From CAJXZP01 sp963974475 (GTDB taxonomy: Bacteria; Bacteroidota; Bacteroidia; Flavobacteriales_G; Salibacteraceae), in NCBI GenBank assembly GCA_963974475.1, contig CAXBCR010000013.1, positions 1-64,000 of the forward strand: a DNA stretch of 64,000 nt. The letters are read 5' to 3'. Made by a program: the position numbers and the translations under genes. Under the pieces are notes generated by a model, which was given only the letters and a program-made list of their open reading frames with translations, did not search any database and was not told the DNA's origin. Shown one piece after another: positions 23,931 through 32,345 of this stretch; position 1 is the first letter of the stretch; every line of letters starts with the position of its first letter.

Positions 23931-24710
23931 ATGAGCCAACTATTATTCATATCCATTCGATGGTTAGATGTTTTAGACATCGTATTGGTGGCACTATTTG
24001 TGTCCTACTTTTATTCCTGGGTAAGAGGAACAGTGGCCATGCGTATTCTTATAGGTTTACTGGTAGTGTTACTATTTTGGAGAATCACTAAGGCTTTGCA
24101 AATGGAGCTTGTGGCTGATTTAATCGGTACTTTTATAGGGGTTGGTTCTATTGCCTTTGTCATTATTTTTCAACCAGAACTTCGTAAATTTTTAATTCGT
24201 ATCGGGTCCAATCGATTGGTTTTTGACCTAGAGGCAAAAGGTTGGTTTAAATTTACAAAGGATAAAAATCAAAATCAACCTAGTATATCCAAAATAATTG
24301 CAGCGGTGAATGAAATGTCACGATCTAAAACAGGGGCTATTATTATATTGGACTATAGTTTAGATTTAGAAAACATAATAAACACCGGCACCTTAATCAA
24401 TGCAGAAATCAGCACCGAATTATTGACTACCATTTTCTTTAAAAACAGTGCTTTACATGATGGTGCATTAATCATTTCGAAAGATAAAATTGTGGCGGCC
24501 GGCTGTATTCTACCCAATACGGACCGAAAGGACTTACCAAAAAATTATGGACTACGCCATCGAGCAGTTATAGGGCTAAGTGAAGTTACCGATGCATTTA
24601 TTATTTTAATATCCGAGGAGACAGGTAAAATTTTGGTCACCCACCAAGATAAAATCATTGAAAACATAAGCCTTTTTGCACTACAAAACGCGCTTCAAGA
24701 CTTAGAATAA
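23931..24710 (+). CDS. cdaA: Membrane diadenylate cyclase (c-di-AMP synthase)
   Basis: 259 residues. Three N-terminal membrane helices (LDIVLVALFVSYFY, AMRILIGLLVVLLFW, LIGTFIGVGSIAFVIIF) precede a DAC domain with the two catalytic motifs DGA (HDGALIIS) and RHR (YGLRHRAVIG). It makes cyclic di-AMP from ATP, a signal that often controls K+ and osmotic balance; a K+ channel gene is in the same window but unlinked. No CdaR/YbbR partner gene is adjacent. It may have its own promoter in the 45-base gap (TAATATTG, one base off the -7 consensus). Confidence 0.96.
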   Translation: MSQLLFISIRWLDVLDIVLVALFVSYFYSWVRGTVAMRILIGLLVVLLFWRITKALQMELVADLIGTFIGVGSIAFVIIFQPELRKFLIRIGSNRLVFDLEAKGWFKFTKDKNQNQPSISKIIAAVNEMSRSKTGAIIILDYSLDLENIINTGTLINAEISTELLTTIFFKNSALHDGALIISKDKIVAAGCILPNTDRKDLPKNYGLRHRAVIGLSEVTDAFIILISEETGKILVTHQDKIIENISLFALQNALQDLE

Positions 24711-24711
24711 T

Positions 24712-25302
24712 TTATTTCTTATTCGCTTCAAATTTCCGAATGATTTCTTCATCCGTTAAACCCAAGTTTTCAATACTTTGTTTGGCTTGGGGGGCTAAAG
24801 TATGATTCGGATACAACTTAATTAACCTTTCATATTTTTCTTTCGCATTTCCGAATTCATTTTTATAAGTATCATAAACAAAGCCTTGTAAATACAGTGC
24901 CTCAGGTCTTTTTTGAAAACTATAGTATTTCACATCTATCAAGTTATACCATCTTAGGGCTTCATCAAACCTTTTCAAATTCACACACTGATTACCCGCT
25001 TTAAAAATCATTTCCGGGGTCTTTTCATCATTCGGAAAAAGTTGGTAATAGGTACCATAAAATGAAACCAATTGGTCTGTAAGCATTTCTTTTTGATTCG
25101 CATTTGGACTTGCAATAGACTGCTCCAATTCTTCTATTACCGCCCCTAGAGTTTGCGGGTTATACACCTTTTCACTTTCTGTTTTCACCGTTTCCTCAAC
25201 GGTATTACCTGTATTAGGAGAACTATCTGAACAAGCCAACAAAGCTACCGTTAAACCAATGAAAACAGCACTTTTAGTATTAACTAAATATTTATTTATC
25301 AT
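24712..25302 (-). CDS. TPR lipoprotein
   Basis: 196 residues. A signal with lipobox (ALLAC) marks it as a lipoprotein. The region from about residue 85 has TPR or YbgF-like repeats (WYNLIDVKYYSFQKRPEALYLQGFV and AKEKYERLIKLYPNHTLAPQA, each under 30 residues). It is translationally coupled to def (shared base between stop and start area) and forms the end of ruvX-def-TPR, a recurrent Bacteroidetes trio. Convergent with cdaA, stops 1 base apart. The partner protein is unknown. Confidence 0.82.
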   Translation of the reverse strand: MINKYLVNTKSAVFIGLTVALLACSDSSPNTGNTVEETVKTESEKVYNPQTLGAVIEELEQSIASPNANQKEMLTDQLVSFYGTYYQLFPNDEKTPEMIFKAGNQCVNLKRFDEALRWYNLIDVKYYSFQKRPEALYLQGFVYDTYKNEFGNAKEKYERLIKLYPNHTLAPQAKQSIENLGLTDEEIIRKFEANKK

Positions 25303-25883
25303 TATCTTCTACGCTTTGGAACCTTCATTTTATAGTTAGTAGAAACATCTCCAACTGAAATGCGACCTAATTTTTTTGATAAGAATTTTTTCTTCAATGG
25401 AGAAACTAAATCGGTAAATAATATTCCTTCAATATGATCATATTCATGCTGAATAATCCGAGCAGAAAGTCCGGTAAAAGTTTCTTCCTTCAATTCCCAT
25501 TTTTCATTAAAATACTCGATTAAGATAGTATCAGGACGAATCACATCTGAATTCACTCCAGGGATACTCAAACATCCTTCTTCAAATGCCCATTTTTCAC
25601 CTGTTTCTTCTACAATAATGGGATTAATAAATGCTTGTTTAAAATTTGCCAATTTTTTCGCTTCTGCCTTACTAATATCCTCCATATCAGAAAACGGTGT
25701 ACCATCCACTACAAAAAGACGAATAGCCTGCCCAATTTGAGGAGCCGCCAGTCCTACTCCACTAGCTTTATACATGGTTTCAAACATATTGTCAATAAGT
25801 TCTTGCACTGGAAAGTCCTTATCTATTTCCTCTGTTTCTTGACGTAAAACGGGGTCGCCATACCCAACTATTGGTAATATCAT
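25302..25883 (-). CDS. def: Peptide deformylase
   Basis: 193 residues with motif 1 GVGLAAPQIG, motif 2 EGCLSIPG (metal Cys) and motif 3 QHEYDHIEG (two metal His and catalytic Glu). It removes the formyl group from nascent proteins. The start overlaps the ruvX stop by one base. A basic tail (KMKVPKRRR) ends the protein. Confidence 0.98.
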   Translation of the reverse strand: MILPIVGYGDPVLRQETEEIDKDFPVQELIDNMFETMYKASGVGLAAPQIGQAIRLFVVDGTPFSDMEDISKAEAKKLANFKQAFINPIIVEETGEKWAFEEGCLSIPGVNSDVIRPDTILIEYFNEKWELKEETFTGLSARIIQHEYDHIEGILFTDLVSPLKKKFLSKKLGRISVGDVSTNYKMKVPKRRR

Positions 25884-26299
25884 TACTGATTGTCTAAATA
25901 CGCTTGTAATATTAACGTAGCACTAACTTTATCAATTAGTCCTTTTTGTTTATTTCTTCTATCTTTTTTCTTCACTCCACCTTGAATCATTGCATCCAAA
26001 GCCAGTTTTGAGGTAAATCTTTCGTCTTGCCGTACTATTTTTACAGTTGGAATCTTCTTTTCCAACACTTTAATAAATTCCAAGATATTGGCTTCCACAG
26101 CCGACATTTCACCACTCATTCTCACCGCTTGGCCAAGTACCAATATGCCTACATCTTCTTTCGAACAGTAGCTTATTAAGTAATCCATAACCTCAGCGGT
26201 AGGAACGGTTTCCAAACCCGAAGCAATAATTCTTAAATCATCAGATACCGCTAAACCGGTTCTTTTAATTCCAAAATCAATTGCTACAATCTTCCCCAT
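25883..26299 (-). CDS. ruvX: Putative pre-16S rRNA nuclease / Holliday junction resolvase-like YqgF
   Basis: About 138 residues from MGKIVAIDFGIKRTGLAV; three more upstream residues are possible but not family-like. The RNase H-like fold is shown by the first Asp motif AIDFGIKRTG, then ILVLGQA, then VRQDERFTS and DKVSATLILQAYLD with the last acidic residue. YqgF matures the 5' end of 16S rRNA in several bacteria. It heads the ruvX-def-TPR operon. Confidence 0.94.
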   Translation of the reverse strand: MGKIVAIDFGIKRTGLAVSDDLRIIASGLETVPTAEVMDYLISYCSKEDVGILVLGQAVRMSGEMSAVEANILEFIKVLEKKIPTVKIVRQDERFTSKLALDAMIQGGVKKKDRRNKQKGLIDKVSATLILQAYLDNQ

Positions 26300-26416
26300 G
26301 AAATGCAAAACTAAATCAATTAAACAGAAATTGTTTTACTCCTTTATACTTAACATTTATATAGCTATAAATTAACGTATGAAGATTTGAATCACAGCTA
26401 AATAATAAGGCAAAAA

Positions 26417-26446
26417 AAATCCTTGAAAGCAAGCTTTCAAGGATTT
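26417..26446 (-). terminator. Rho-independent terminator for the small lipoprotein gene
   Basis: A perfect 13- to 14-base stem (AAAATCCTTGAAAG / CTTTCAAGGATTTT) with a four-base loop. On the minus strand it runs into a T-tract (GGATTTTTTTTGCC). It lies about 20 bases past the stop of the lipoprotein gene. Confidence 0.88.
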
Positions 26447-26464
26447 TCAAATACGTAATTAAAT

Positions 26465-27004
26465 TTATTGCACTTTAACTAACGCCTCTACTTCCATTCC
26501 TACCACAAAATCTGCAGTCATGGGTTGAGCAGTTACAGCTCCTCCCATTTTTATCGTAATGAAGTTATTATTTAATAATTGATCTTCTATTTTCAATCTC
26601 AAATCATTACTAACCGGAATTTCTACTACATCTCCGGAGTTAAATTGCGCCTCAAAATTAATTGCAGAAATACTAATTGGATCACCTATGGGATTTGTAC
26701 CATCAACAAATTGACAGACGGCTGAACCAATGGCCGAGCCATCCCCAGTAAATGCACCAATTCTATAAGTGAAATTTTTCACTGTATATCCAGATATTTT
26801 AGAAAGGTTATCCTTAAAATCTGGATCCGAATCTGTACTAATCGCAAATTCCTCGGCATAAGTCATTGGGCCTGTAGCAGGGACATCCAATTTCAACACT
26901 TTCTCAAAATTATTTCCAACCGCAAAATTCTCAATATTTGCCACCTTATCACATGAGGTAAACGCAAAAGCTGCAATTGCCATAAATAGTAATCCCTTTT
27001 TCAT
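26465..27004 (-). CDS. Bacteroidetes outer-envelope lipoprotein of unknown function
   Basis: About 179 residues from the chosen start MKKGLLFMAIAAFAFTSC, which gives a clean lipoprotein signal (SC at the end of the hydrophobic stretch). The longer frame from 27076 adds 24 residues with no signal character. The mature part is beta-rich with repeated short strands and no motif I know. It has its own terminator and a 95-base gap to the subtilase gene, so it is probably a single-gene unit. Confidence 0.7.
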   Translation of the reverse strand: MKKGLLFMAIAAFAFTSCDKVANIENFAVGNNFEKVLKLDVPATGPMTYAEEFAISTDSDPDFKDNLSKISGYTVKNFTYRIGAFTGDGSAIGSAVCQFVDGTNPIGDPISISAINFEAQFNSGDVVEIPVSNDLRLKIEDQLLNNNFITIKMGGAVTAQPMTADFVVGMEVEALVKVQ

Positions 27005-27098
27005 AATAGCTTGTTTTTTAGGTAAATTATTGAAAACGAATTTACAACATTTCACCTCATCCTCAAAATTTGACAATAAAGTTTTTTAATTATGCTAC

Positions 27099-30000
27099 TT
27101 ATTTAATGATTATTCGAACCTGTCTCACCTTTTCGTTCGAACTTAAATTAAGGATATACACCCCCTTACTTAACGATGATAAATCGAAATCTTCTTGGAA
27201 ATTCCTTTTTGTGGTAACCAAACTTTTTTCATACACCTTAATCCCCTTCATATCCATTATGGTTAGTGAAACAGGATTGTTATTATCTTTAGCCACCTTC
27301 AAAGTAAACTTACCTGTACTAGGATTTGGAAAAATGGCCAAATCGCTAAATTCTCCTGATTCATCCAAGGTTCCTAATGGAGCTAACTCCTCAATTCCAA
27401 AACTATCGATTGCAATGTCACTTCTCCAACCTGAACCCGTCACGGCTCTAAATCTAATCACGACATTTTGTTTTGCTGCAAACGCAGTTAAATCAATGGT
27501 AGCTTCCTGCCAAAGCGCCCCTTGGTCGCCAGAAATAGCAGATATAACATCCATATTCCATTCACCATCTGCCAGGACATCAAAATGCAAATCACCCATA
27601 TCGGAGCCTCTCATGTGGTACCATATTTTGGCCATCGGGTTGTAATTATCCGTAAAATCGAAACAAGGAGAGAACACTTGTCCTTCCATTTCGGCACAGT
27701 CGCCCGAAGATTCTATATATAGATAAGTTCCTCCCGCGTTGCCCGGAAAGTAATCCATATCAGGCCCAGTACCATTTGAAGGGGTTCCACCTGTATTCGC
27801 TCTAAAATCAACATCATCTGAAGTAGCATTTGTCCAACCATTGGTTAGGTTACATACGGTAACGCCACAATCAGAAGTGGTGGCGCATCTCGAAAATGAT
27901 TCAAAATCTTCGGTATAAGGAAGTGTTTGAGAAGCGCCTTCAAATACATTAATCAAATCATTTAAGGTATCATTATATACATTATCATCTGGTTGATCTT
28001 GCCAAATAATCAATGGGTATTGCCCAGCCGTAGAAGGAATGGCAATGGTTTGAGAAAAACTAAAACTTACCGAATCGCCTGGATTTATTACCCCGTTGTA
28101 GGTTTCACTTACTACTGTTCCAGAATTGTATTGATACGAAAGGTTCACATTCGTTTTGGAGGTGGTACCTCCATTTTTTATAAGAACCGACACTTCTGAA
28201 TCACCCATATTGGAGCAATTAAAAAACACGTTGGAAGCATTTTTTGCTTGACTTATACCAATATCATTGGCTAGACTACAATTCCATACTCCGGTTAACT
28301 TTTGTATTGCGATAGCTCGTTTACCAATAGCATCTGTGGTTTTCGCTTTTACACTTACCCAATGACCCTTTGAGGCATCTACTCCCGTTATGGTGGCAGT
28401 ATTAGTGGTTACCGTCATTACCGAATCCATATACTTAGCTCCTAACATACTCACTTCGTAAGAAGTCGCCCCCGCGACCGCGTTCCAGTCAAGAGTAAAT
28501 GAATTTGGACAAGAAGAAGTTACATTTAAATTCGTGGGTACTCCAATAATACTAAAAGGTAAAATGGATTGTCCACTTACTCCATTTCTCGAGATTTTAA
28601 CCCGGGCTTTACCTGTAACCACATTCGGTACCGTAAAAGAATAACTTCTATTACTCGCACCAATGGAATTTGAAATCACATTCCAAGTAGAGCCGTTATC
28701 CGTTGAATACTCCGCAGTAAAGGTATTTGTTCCTTTCACTGCATCCCATCGTATTCTTTCGCTTTGTCCGGGTACAAATCCCTCTCCTCCAATTGGGTAA
28801 GTCACCACAATTTCATCGGTAATAAACTCGTATATAACATAATAAGTTTGTGGTCCCTGCGGGATTGCTGAACCTGAAATTTGAACCGAGTAAGAACCCA
28901 TAGCCGGATTATCAATAACCACTTGTTCCATATTATTTACCGAATCCACCCCATGGGTTGCCGGAGAATTTAAACTTGCTGCATTAGCGGCCGAATTCAA
29001 AATATACGGTTGAAAAACAGTTGCTGAAGGGTCGGTAACGGTCATATCCAAATTATTAACCAAAGCTAGAACAGAAGAAGTAGAACCTTCATAATCGTTC
29101 CAATACACCATAATTTTTATTTGTTTCACTCCGGCAGGTACTGTAATTGAATGACTGTTTGCCCCACCTTGGGAAATAGAATCCACAATAAAAGTTTGGT
29201 CTTTAAATACATCCACCACTTTTCTAGCATTAAGTCTTCCCCATCCAAATTTAAAATCCGGACCTACATTACCCAAGTCATCAGCCGTATTCAGCATGGC
29301 AGCTTTCACCAAGGCTGAGGGTGGGGTAATATTATTATTTAATTCTTTATACGCTTGAACCAAAGCTCCGTATGAACCAGAAACTCCTGGAGCAGCCATG
29401 GATGTTCCTGTATTATTGACATATTGATTATTTGGAAAACAAGAATAAACCTGCGTTCCGTTTGCACAGATATCTGGTTTTATTCTTCCATCGCTTGCGG
29501 GGCCTCTAGAACTACTAGCGGCTAATCCATCGGTCACAGTAACATTACCCACAGCCAATACGTTTTTTCCGGCTTTAATACCTCCGGTAATATTACCCCA
29601 ACCGTTTCCGGCTCCATAGCCACAATCGGAAGTACCCGAATTACCTGCGGAAAATACATGCATTAAATTTGGCATGGTCCTCACCTGCCTGTCGGCAGTT
29701 TGCGCAAAAGTGGTATATCCAGCATTACATCCATTTCCGTAAGAAGTAGATGTTACCACCACACCCGGGTTAACATACGAAGTTGGGGTACTGTTTACGG
29801 CATCCCATACATCATACACTTTAATATTAGCACCCCACGCCATTCCTCTACCATCGGGATCCACGTTTCCGGCTCCCATCATAATTCCACTTACGTGGTC
29901 ACCGTGAGAACCTGAACTTGCTCCCACACTGGATTGGTCCATTCTACCAGTATAATCAATGTGCGGCCCTAATTCTCCATCATCACCAATTGCTATCCAT

Positions 30001-30713
30001 ACTCCTGCCCCATTGTAAGGAACAGAATTTACGGTGGCATTTGAAATATAATTCATTCGATGATTCGACTGCCCTTCCGTATCTTCAGGAGTAGCATCTG
30101 GCGCAATAGGCTCCAAAAATTTCACCATCGGATGAGTTGCCAAAGCACGTACCCTACTTTTAGCTATCGTTAAGGTAGTTAACTGAGAAAACTCATAATG
30201 GCCACTTACTTTGGCACCATATTCACGGTAAATGGCATCCATTTTTGCCGCGTCTATTCCTTCTTGATTTTGGACTACCAAAGTAACTTTGCTGCCCTTC
30301 ATGGCATGCTCAGGATAAGATTCTGTAGCCACTTGGTAACTCATTTTAAATTCGGGCAGAATTAAATACACCCCATCAATATTTAACGCACTAAGCGATG
30401 TGAGATTTGTACCCTTTTTGATTCTGGCTTGAAAGGAAGAACTTGGAACGTAATCCATTAAAACCACACCGTTTTCCAACAATTGCTTTTTCTGTGCATT
30501 GGTAGGTAAGTTTTGAAAATGAACATACACGTAATATTCAGAATTGTAAAGCGAAATACTTAAATCCGATTCTTGAATTTGGTCAATATTCGGTTTCAAA
30601 ACATAATTACCCGATTTTAATTGCAACGTATTTCCTGCCTCCGCGAAAAAATTAAGTCCAACCAAACAAATGGTCAACATAATGGAAATTGTTCTCTGTA
30701 GCCTTGCTTTCAT
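27099..30713 (-). CDS. Secreted S8 subtilisin-like serine protease with T9SS sorting domain
   Basis: About 1204 residues from MKARLQRTIS, followed by a signal peptide. A propeptide-like region precedes the catalytic domain with Asp in IAIGDDGELGPHID, His in GSHGDHVSG and Ser in GTSMAAPGVSG. Downstream lie a P-domain-like segment (YWNDYEGS), Ig-like and fibronectin type III-like domains (SWDWNAVAGATSYEV region), a carbohydrate- or adhesion-type domain with FGIEEL, and a T9SS sorting domain (DLAIFPNPSTGKF to LSKGVYIL). It should be secreted by T9SS. It differs clearly from the subtilase at 2.3 kb in length and catalytic-site context, so the two are not recent duplicates. Confidence 0.93.
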   Translation of the reverse strand: MKARLQRTISIMLTICLVGLNFFAEAGNTLQLKSGNYVLKPNIDQIQESDLSISLYNSEYYVYVHFQNLPTNAQKKQLLENGVVLMDYVPSSSFQARIKKGTNLTSLSALNIDGVYLILPEFKMSYQVATESYPEHAMKGSKVTLVVQNQEGIDAAKMDAIYREYGAKVSGHYEFSQLTTLTIAKSRVRALATHPMVKFLEPIAPDATPEDTEGQSNHRMNYISNATVNSVPYNGAGVWIAIGDDGELGPHIDYTGRMDQSSVGASSGSHGDHVSGIMMGAGNVDPDGRGMAWGANIKVYDVWDAVNSTPTSYVNPGVVVTSTSYGNGCNAGYTTFAQTADRQVRTMPNLMHVFSAGNSGTSDCGYGAGNGWGNITGGIKAGKNVLAVGNVTVTDGLAASSSRGPASDGRIKPDICANGTQVYSCFPNNQYVNNTGTSMAAPGVSGSYGALVQAYKELNNNITPPSALVKAAMLNTADDLGNVGPDFKFGWGRLNARKVVDVFKDQTFIVDSISQGGANSHSITVPAGVKQIKIMVYWNDYEGSTSSVLALVNNLDMTVTDPSATVFQPYILNSAANAASLNSPATHGVDSVNNMEQVVIDNPAMGSYSVQISGSAIPQGPQTYYVIYEFITDEIVVTYPIGGEGFVPGQSERIRWDAVKGTNTFTAEYSTDNGSTWNVISNSIGASNRSYSFTVPNVVTGKARVKISRNGVSGQSILPFSIIGVPTNLNVTSSCPNSFTLDWNAVAGATSYEVSMLGAKYMDSVMTVTTNTATITGVDASKGHWVSVKAKTTDAIGKRAIAIQKLTGVWNCSLANDIGISQAKNASNVFFNCSNMGDSEVSVLIKNGGTTSKTNVNLSYQYNSGTVVSETYNGVINPGDSVSFSFSQTIAIPSTAGQYPLIIWQDQPDDNVYNDTLNDLINVFEGASQTLPYTEDFESFSRCATTSDCGVTVCNLTNGWTNATSDDVDFRANTGGTPSNGTGPDMDYFPGNAGGTYLYIESSGDCAEMEGQVFSPCFDFTDNYNPMAKIWYHMRGSDMGDLHFDVLADGEWNMDVISAISGDQGALWQEATIDLTAFAAKQNVVIRFRAVTGSGWRSDIAIDSFGIEELAPLGTLDESGEFSDLAIFPNPSTGKFTLKVAKDNNNPVSLTIMDMKGIKVYEKSLVTTKRNFQEDFDLSSLSKGVYILNLSSNEKVRQVRIIIK

Positions 30714-30984
30714 TTTTTTTCTTTTGATAAGCACGCAAAATACAAGATAACCAACGATTTCGAAAATCTAATATCGCCAATTGGAATCAATCTAAACCAC
30801 TTAAATATTATCACAATACGCTGTTAATCAATTAAATAATTTTAATTCTGCGATAATACAGTTTTGAAGTTTGTACGAATTACTGTTAACAACCGTTAAA
30901 AATGAAACCCTATTGAAACTAAAATTAAAGAACTCACGTAAGGTTATTCAAGAAATTAAATAACATCAATTAAAACGATATATC

Positions 30985-31131
30985 ATGTCAAATTCAAATA
31001 ATTCACTTACCGATAAAATTAAGAATCAAATAAAAATTCGTTTGGACCATAAAACCATTATTACATTAAAGGATATGACCAAATATGAATACTGGAAAAA
31101 CTTATATCCACAGGCAGTAATAATTTCATAG
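30985..31131 (+). CDS. Microprotein A (48 residues), paralogue of microprotein B
   Basis: ATG at 30985 opens 48 codons ending in TAG. The protein is basic at its start, then shows KIRLDHKTIITL and KYEYWKNLYPQAVI. Microprotein B, 76 bases downstream, has the same order KVKID-NNIVFNV then KFWKSVYPQAAI. The matching pattern (K-hydrophobic-D, a turn, a strand, then aromatic-WK-x-x-YPQA-hydrophobic) is strong evidence that both are real coding genes. Function unknown; the fold could be a small beta-hairpin plus helix. A hairpin terminator follows. Confidence 0.7.
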   Translation: MSNSNNSLTDKIKNQIKIRLDHKTIITLKDMTKYEYWKNLYPQAVIIS

Positions 31132-31163
31132 TAAGCGATTGCAAAATCGTATGTTTTAGTTAT

Positions 31164-31194
31164 AACAGCCTCACTTCGGTGAGACTGTTTTTTT
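31164..31194 (+). terminator. Terminator with TTCG tetraloop after microprotein A
   Basis: Stem AACAGCCTCAC / GTGAGACTGTT (one mismatch) closed by a TTCG tetraloop and followed by seven T. A textbook intrinsic terminator between the two microprotein genes. Confidence 0.92.
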
Positions 31195-31206
31195 AAACCT
31201 TTCGAT

Positions 31207-31362
31207 ATGAAAACAAAAAAAAACAAAACACTTAAGGAGATTATTAAAGTCAAAATTGACAATAATATCGTCTTTAACGTAAAATCTATATCCGATTTTA
31301 AATTTTGGAAATCTGTATATCCGCAAGCAGCTATTGTGGATTATGCAATTCAAACCGTCTAG
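31207..31362 (+). CDS. Microprotein B (51 residues), paralogue of microprotein A
   Basis: ATG at 31207 opens 51 codons ending in TAG. It begins Lys-rich (MKTKKNKTLKEI), then KVKIDNNIVFNVKSIS, FKFWKSVYPQAAIVDYAIQ. Same motif order as microprotein A with about 40 percent similarity by eye, and the YPQA motif identical. An opposite-strand open frame over this stretch is an artefact of AT-rich sequence. It starts just past the terminator of microprotein A, so it either has its own promoter or is expressed by read-through. No family name is known to me. Confidence 0.7.
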   Translation: MKTKKNKTLKEIIKVKIDNNIVFNVKSISDFKFWKSVYPQAAIVDYAIQTV

Positions 31363-31386
31363 TTTTAGGGTTATGTTTAGGTAAAG

Positions 31387-31418
31387 GGGTTGTCAATGAG
31401 GATTGACAACCCTTTATT
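31387..31418. terminator. Terminator after microprotein B (possibly shared with yaaA)
   Basis: Perfect stem GGGTTGTCAA / TTGACAACCC with a 6-base loop, followed by TTTATTTT on the plus strand. On the minus strand TTTACC follows, so it may also end the convergent yaaA transcript. Confidence 0.85.
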
Positions 31419-31444
31419 TTGTCCAAAACAAAGGGTTTGGAGGT

Positions 31445-32236
31445 TTACGCTTTACTAGCATTAAAAGGCTGGTCTCTGGTAAAAACCAGTTCATTTCCGC
31501 TACTTAATAGATCATTGTACTGATACCCTTCGGCTGAAAATTGTATTAGATCATTGGGATTATCAATTTGCTCGGTAATCATCCATCTTGCCATCAATCC
31601 ACGCGCCTTTTTAGCAAAAAATGAAATAACTTTATACTCGCCATTTTTAAAATCTTTAAAAATGGGTGTTTTCACCTCATAGTTAATTCCATTTTTATTA
31701 GCGGCTTTAAAATATTCATTAGAAGCTAAGTTCACCACAACTTTGTGGGAATGATTTTCTAATTCTTTATTAATTTCATTTGAAATTTTATCCCCCCAAA
31801 ATTCATAGAGATTCTTTTTACGGGCAACAGGTAATTTTGTTCCCATTTCTAGTCGGTACGCCTGTATTGCATCCATCGGTTTTAAAAAACCATATAAACC
31901 AGATAAAATTCGAAGATTTTTTTGAGCGAAATCAATATTTTCATCTGTAAAAGAGTACGGGTCCAATCCTAAATAGACTTCACCTTTAAACATAAATACA
32001 GCTTGACGAACAACATCAGATGATGGTTCAGGCACCCACATTTGATACCGTTGAAAATTTAGGTCTGCCAATTTTTCGCTTAGCGACATTAACGCTCCAA
32101 TCTTTTTTCTAGAAAAAGCCCGCAGCTTTTTAATCAACCTTTCTGGTTCAGAAATAAAGATAGGCTCTGTGGTATAGGCAGAAGGCACCTCTGTTTCAAA
32201 ATCAAGTGTTTTTGCTGGAGAAATAAGTGTAATCAT
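31445..32236 (-). CDS. yaaA: Peroxide stress protein YaaA (DUF328)
   Basis: 263 residues from the family start MITLISPAKTLDF; an upstream Met adds 7 residues that the family lacks. Family motifs: SLSEKLADLNFQRYQ, LRILSGLYGFLKPMDAIQAYRLEMG and KARGLMARW. YaaA lowers free iron and protects DNA during peroxide stress and has a DNA-binding helix-hairpin-helix fold. Divergent from the radical SAM gene. Confidence 0.95.
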   Translation of the reverse strand: MITLISPAKTLDFETEVPSAYTTEPIFISEPERLIKKLRAFSRKKIGALMSLSEKLADLNFQRYQMWVPEPSSDVVRQAVFMFKGEVYLGLDPYSFTDENIDFAQKNLRILSGLYGFLKPMDAIQAYRLEMGTKLPVARKKNLYEFWGDKISNEINKELENHSHKVVVNLASNEYFKAANKNGINYEVKTPIFKDFKNGEYKVISFFAKKARGLMARWMITEQIDNPNDLIQFSAEGYQYNDLLSSGNELVFTRDQPFNASKA

Positions 32237-32345
32237 TAACCGATTTTTAGAAATCAAATGTATCCAATTGAATTCAAAAACAAACGAGAATCAACCGTTC
32301 GATTCATCAAATTTATCAATAGCTTTATTATTGTTTATTTGCACC

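Noticed and set aside
31026..31262. 78-residue minus-strand frame over the microproteins
   Set aside because: It crosses the TTCG terminator and is the complement of two conserved microprotein frames.
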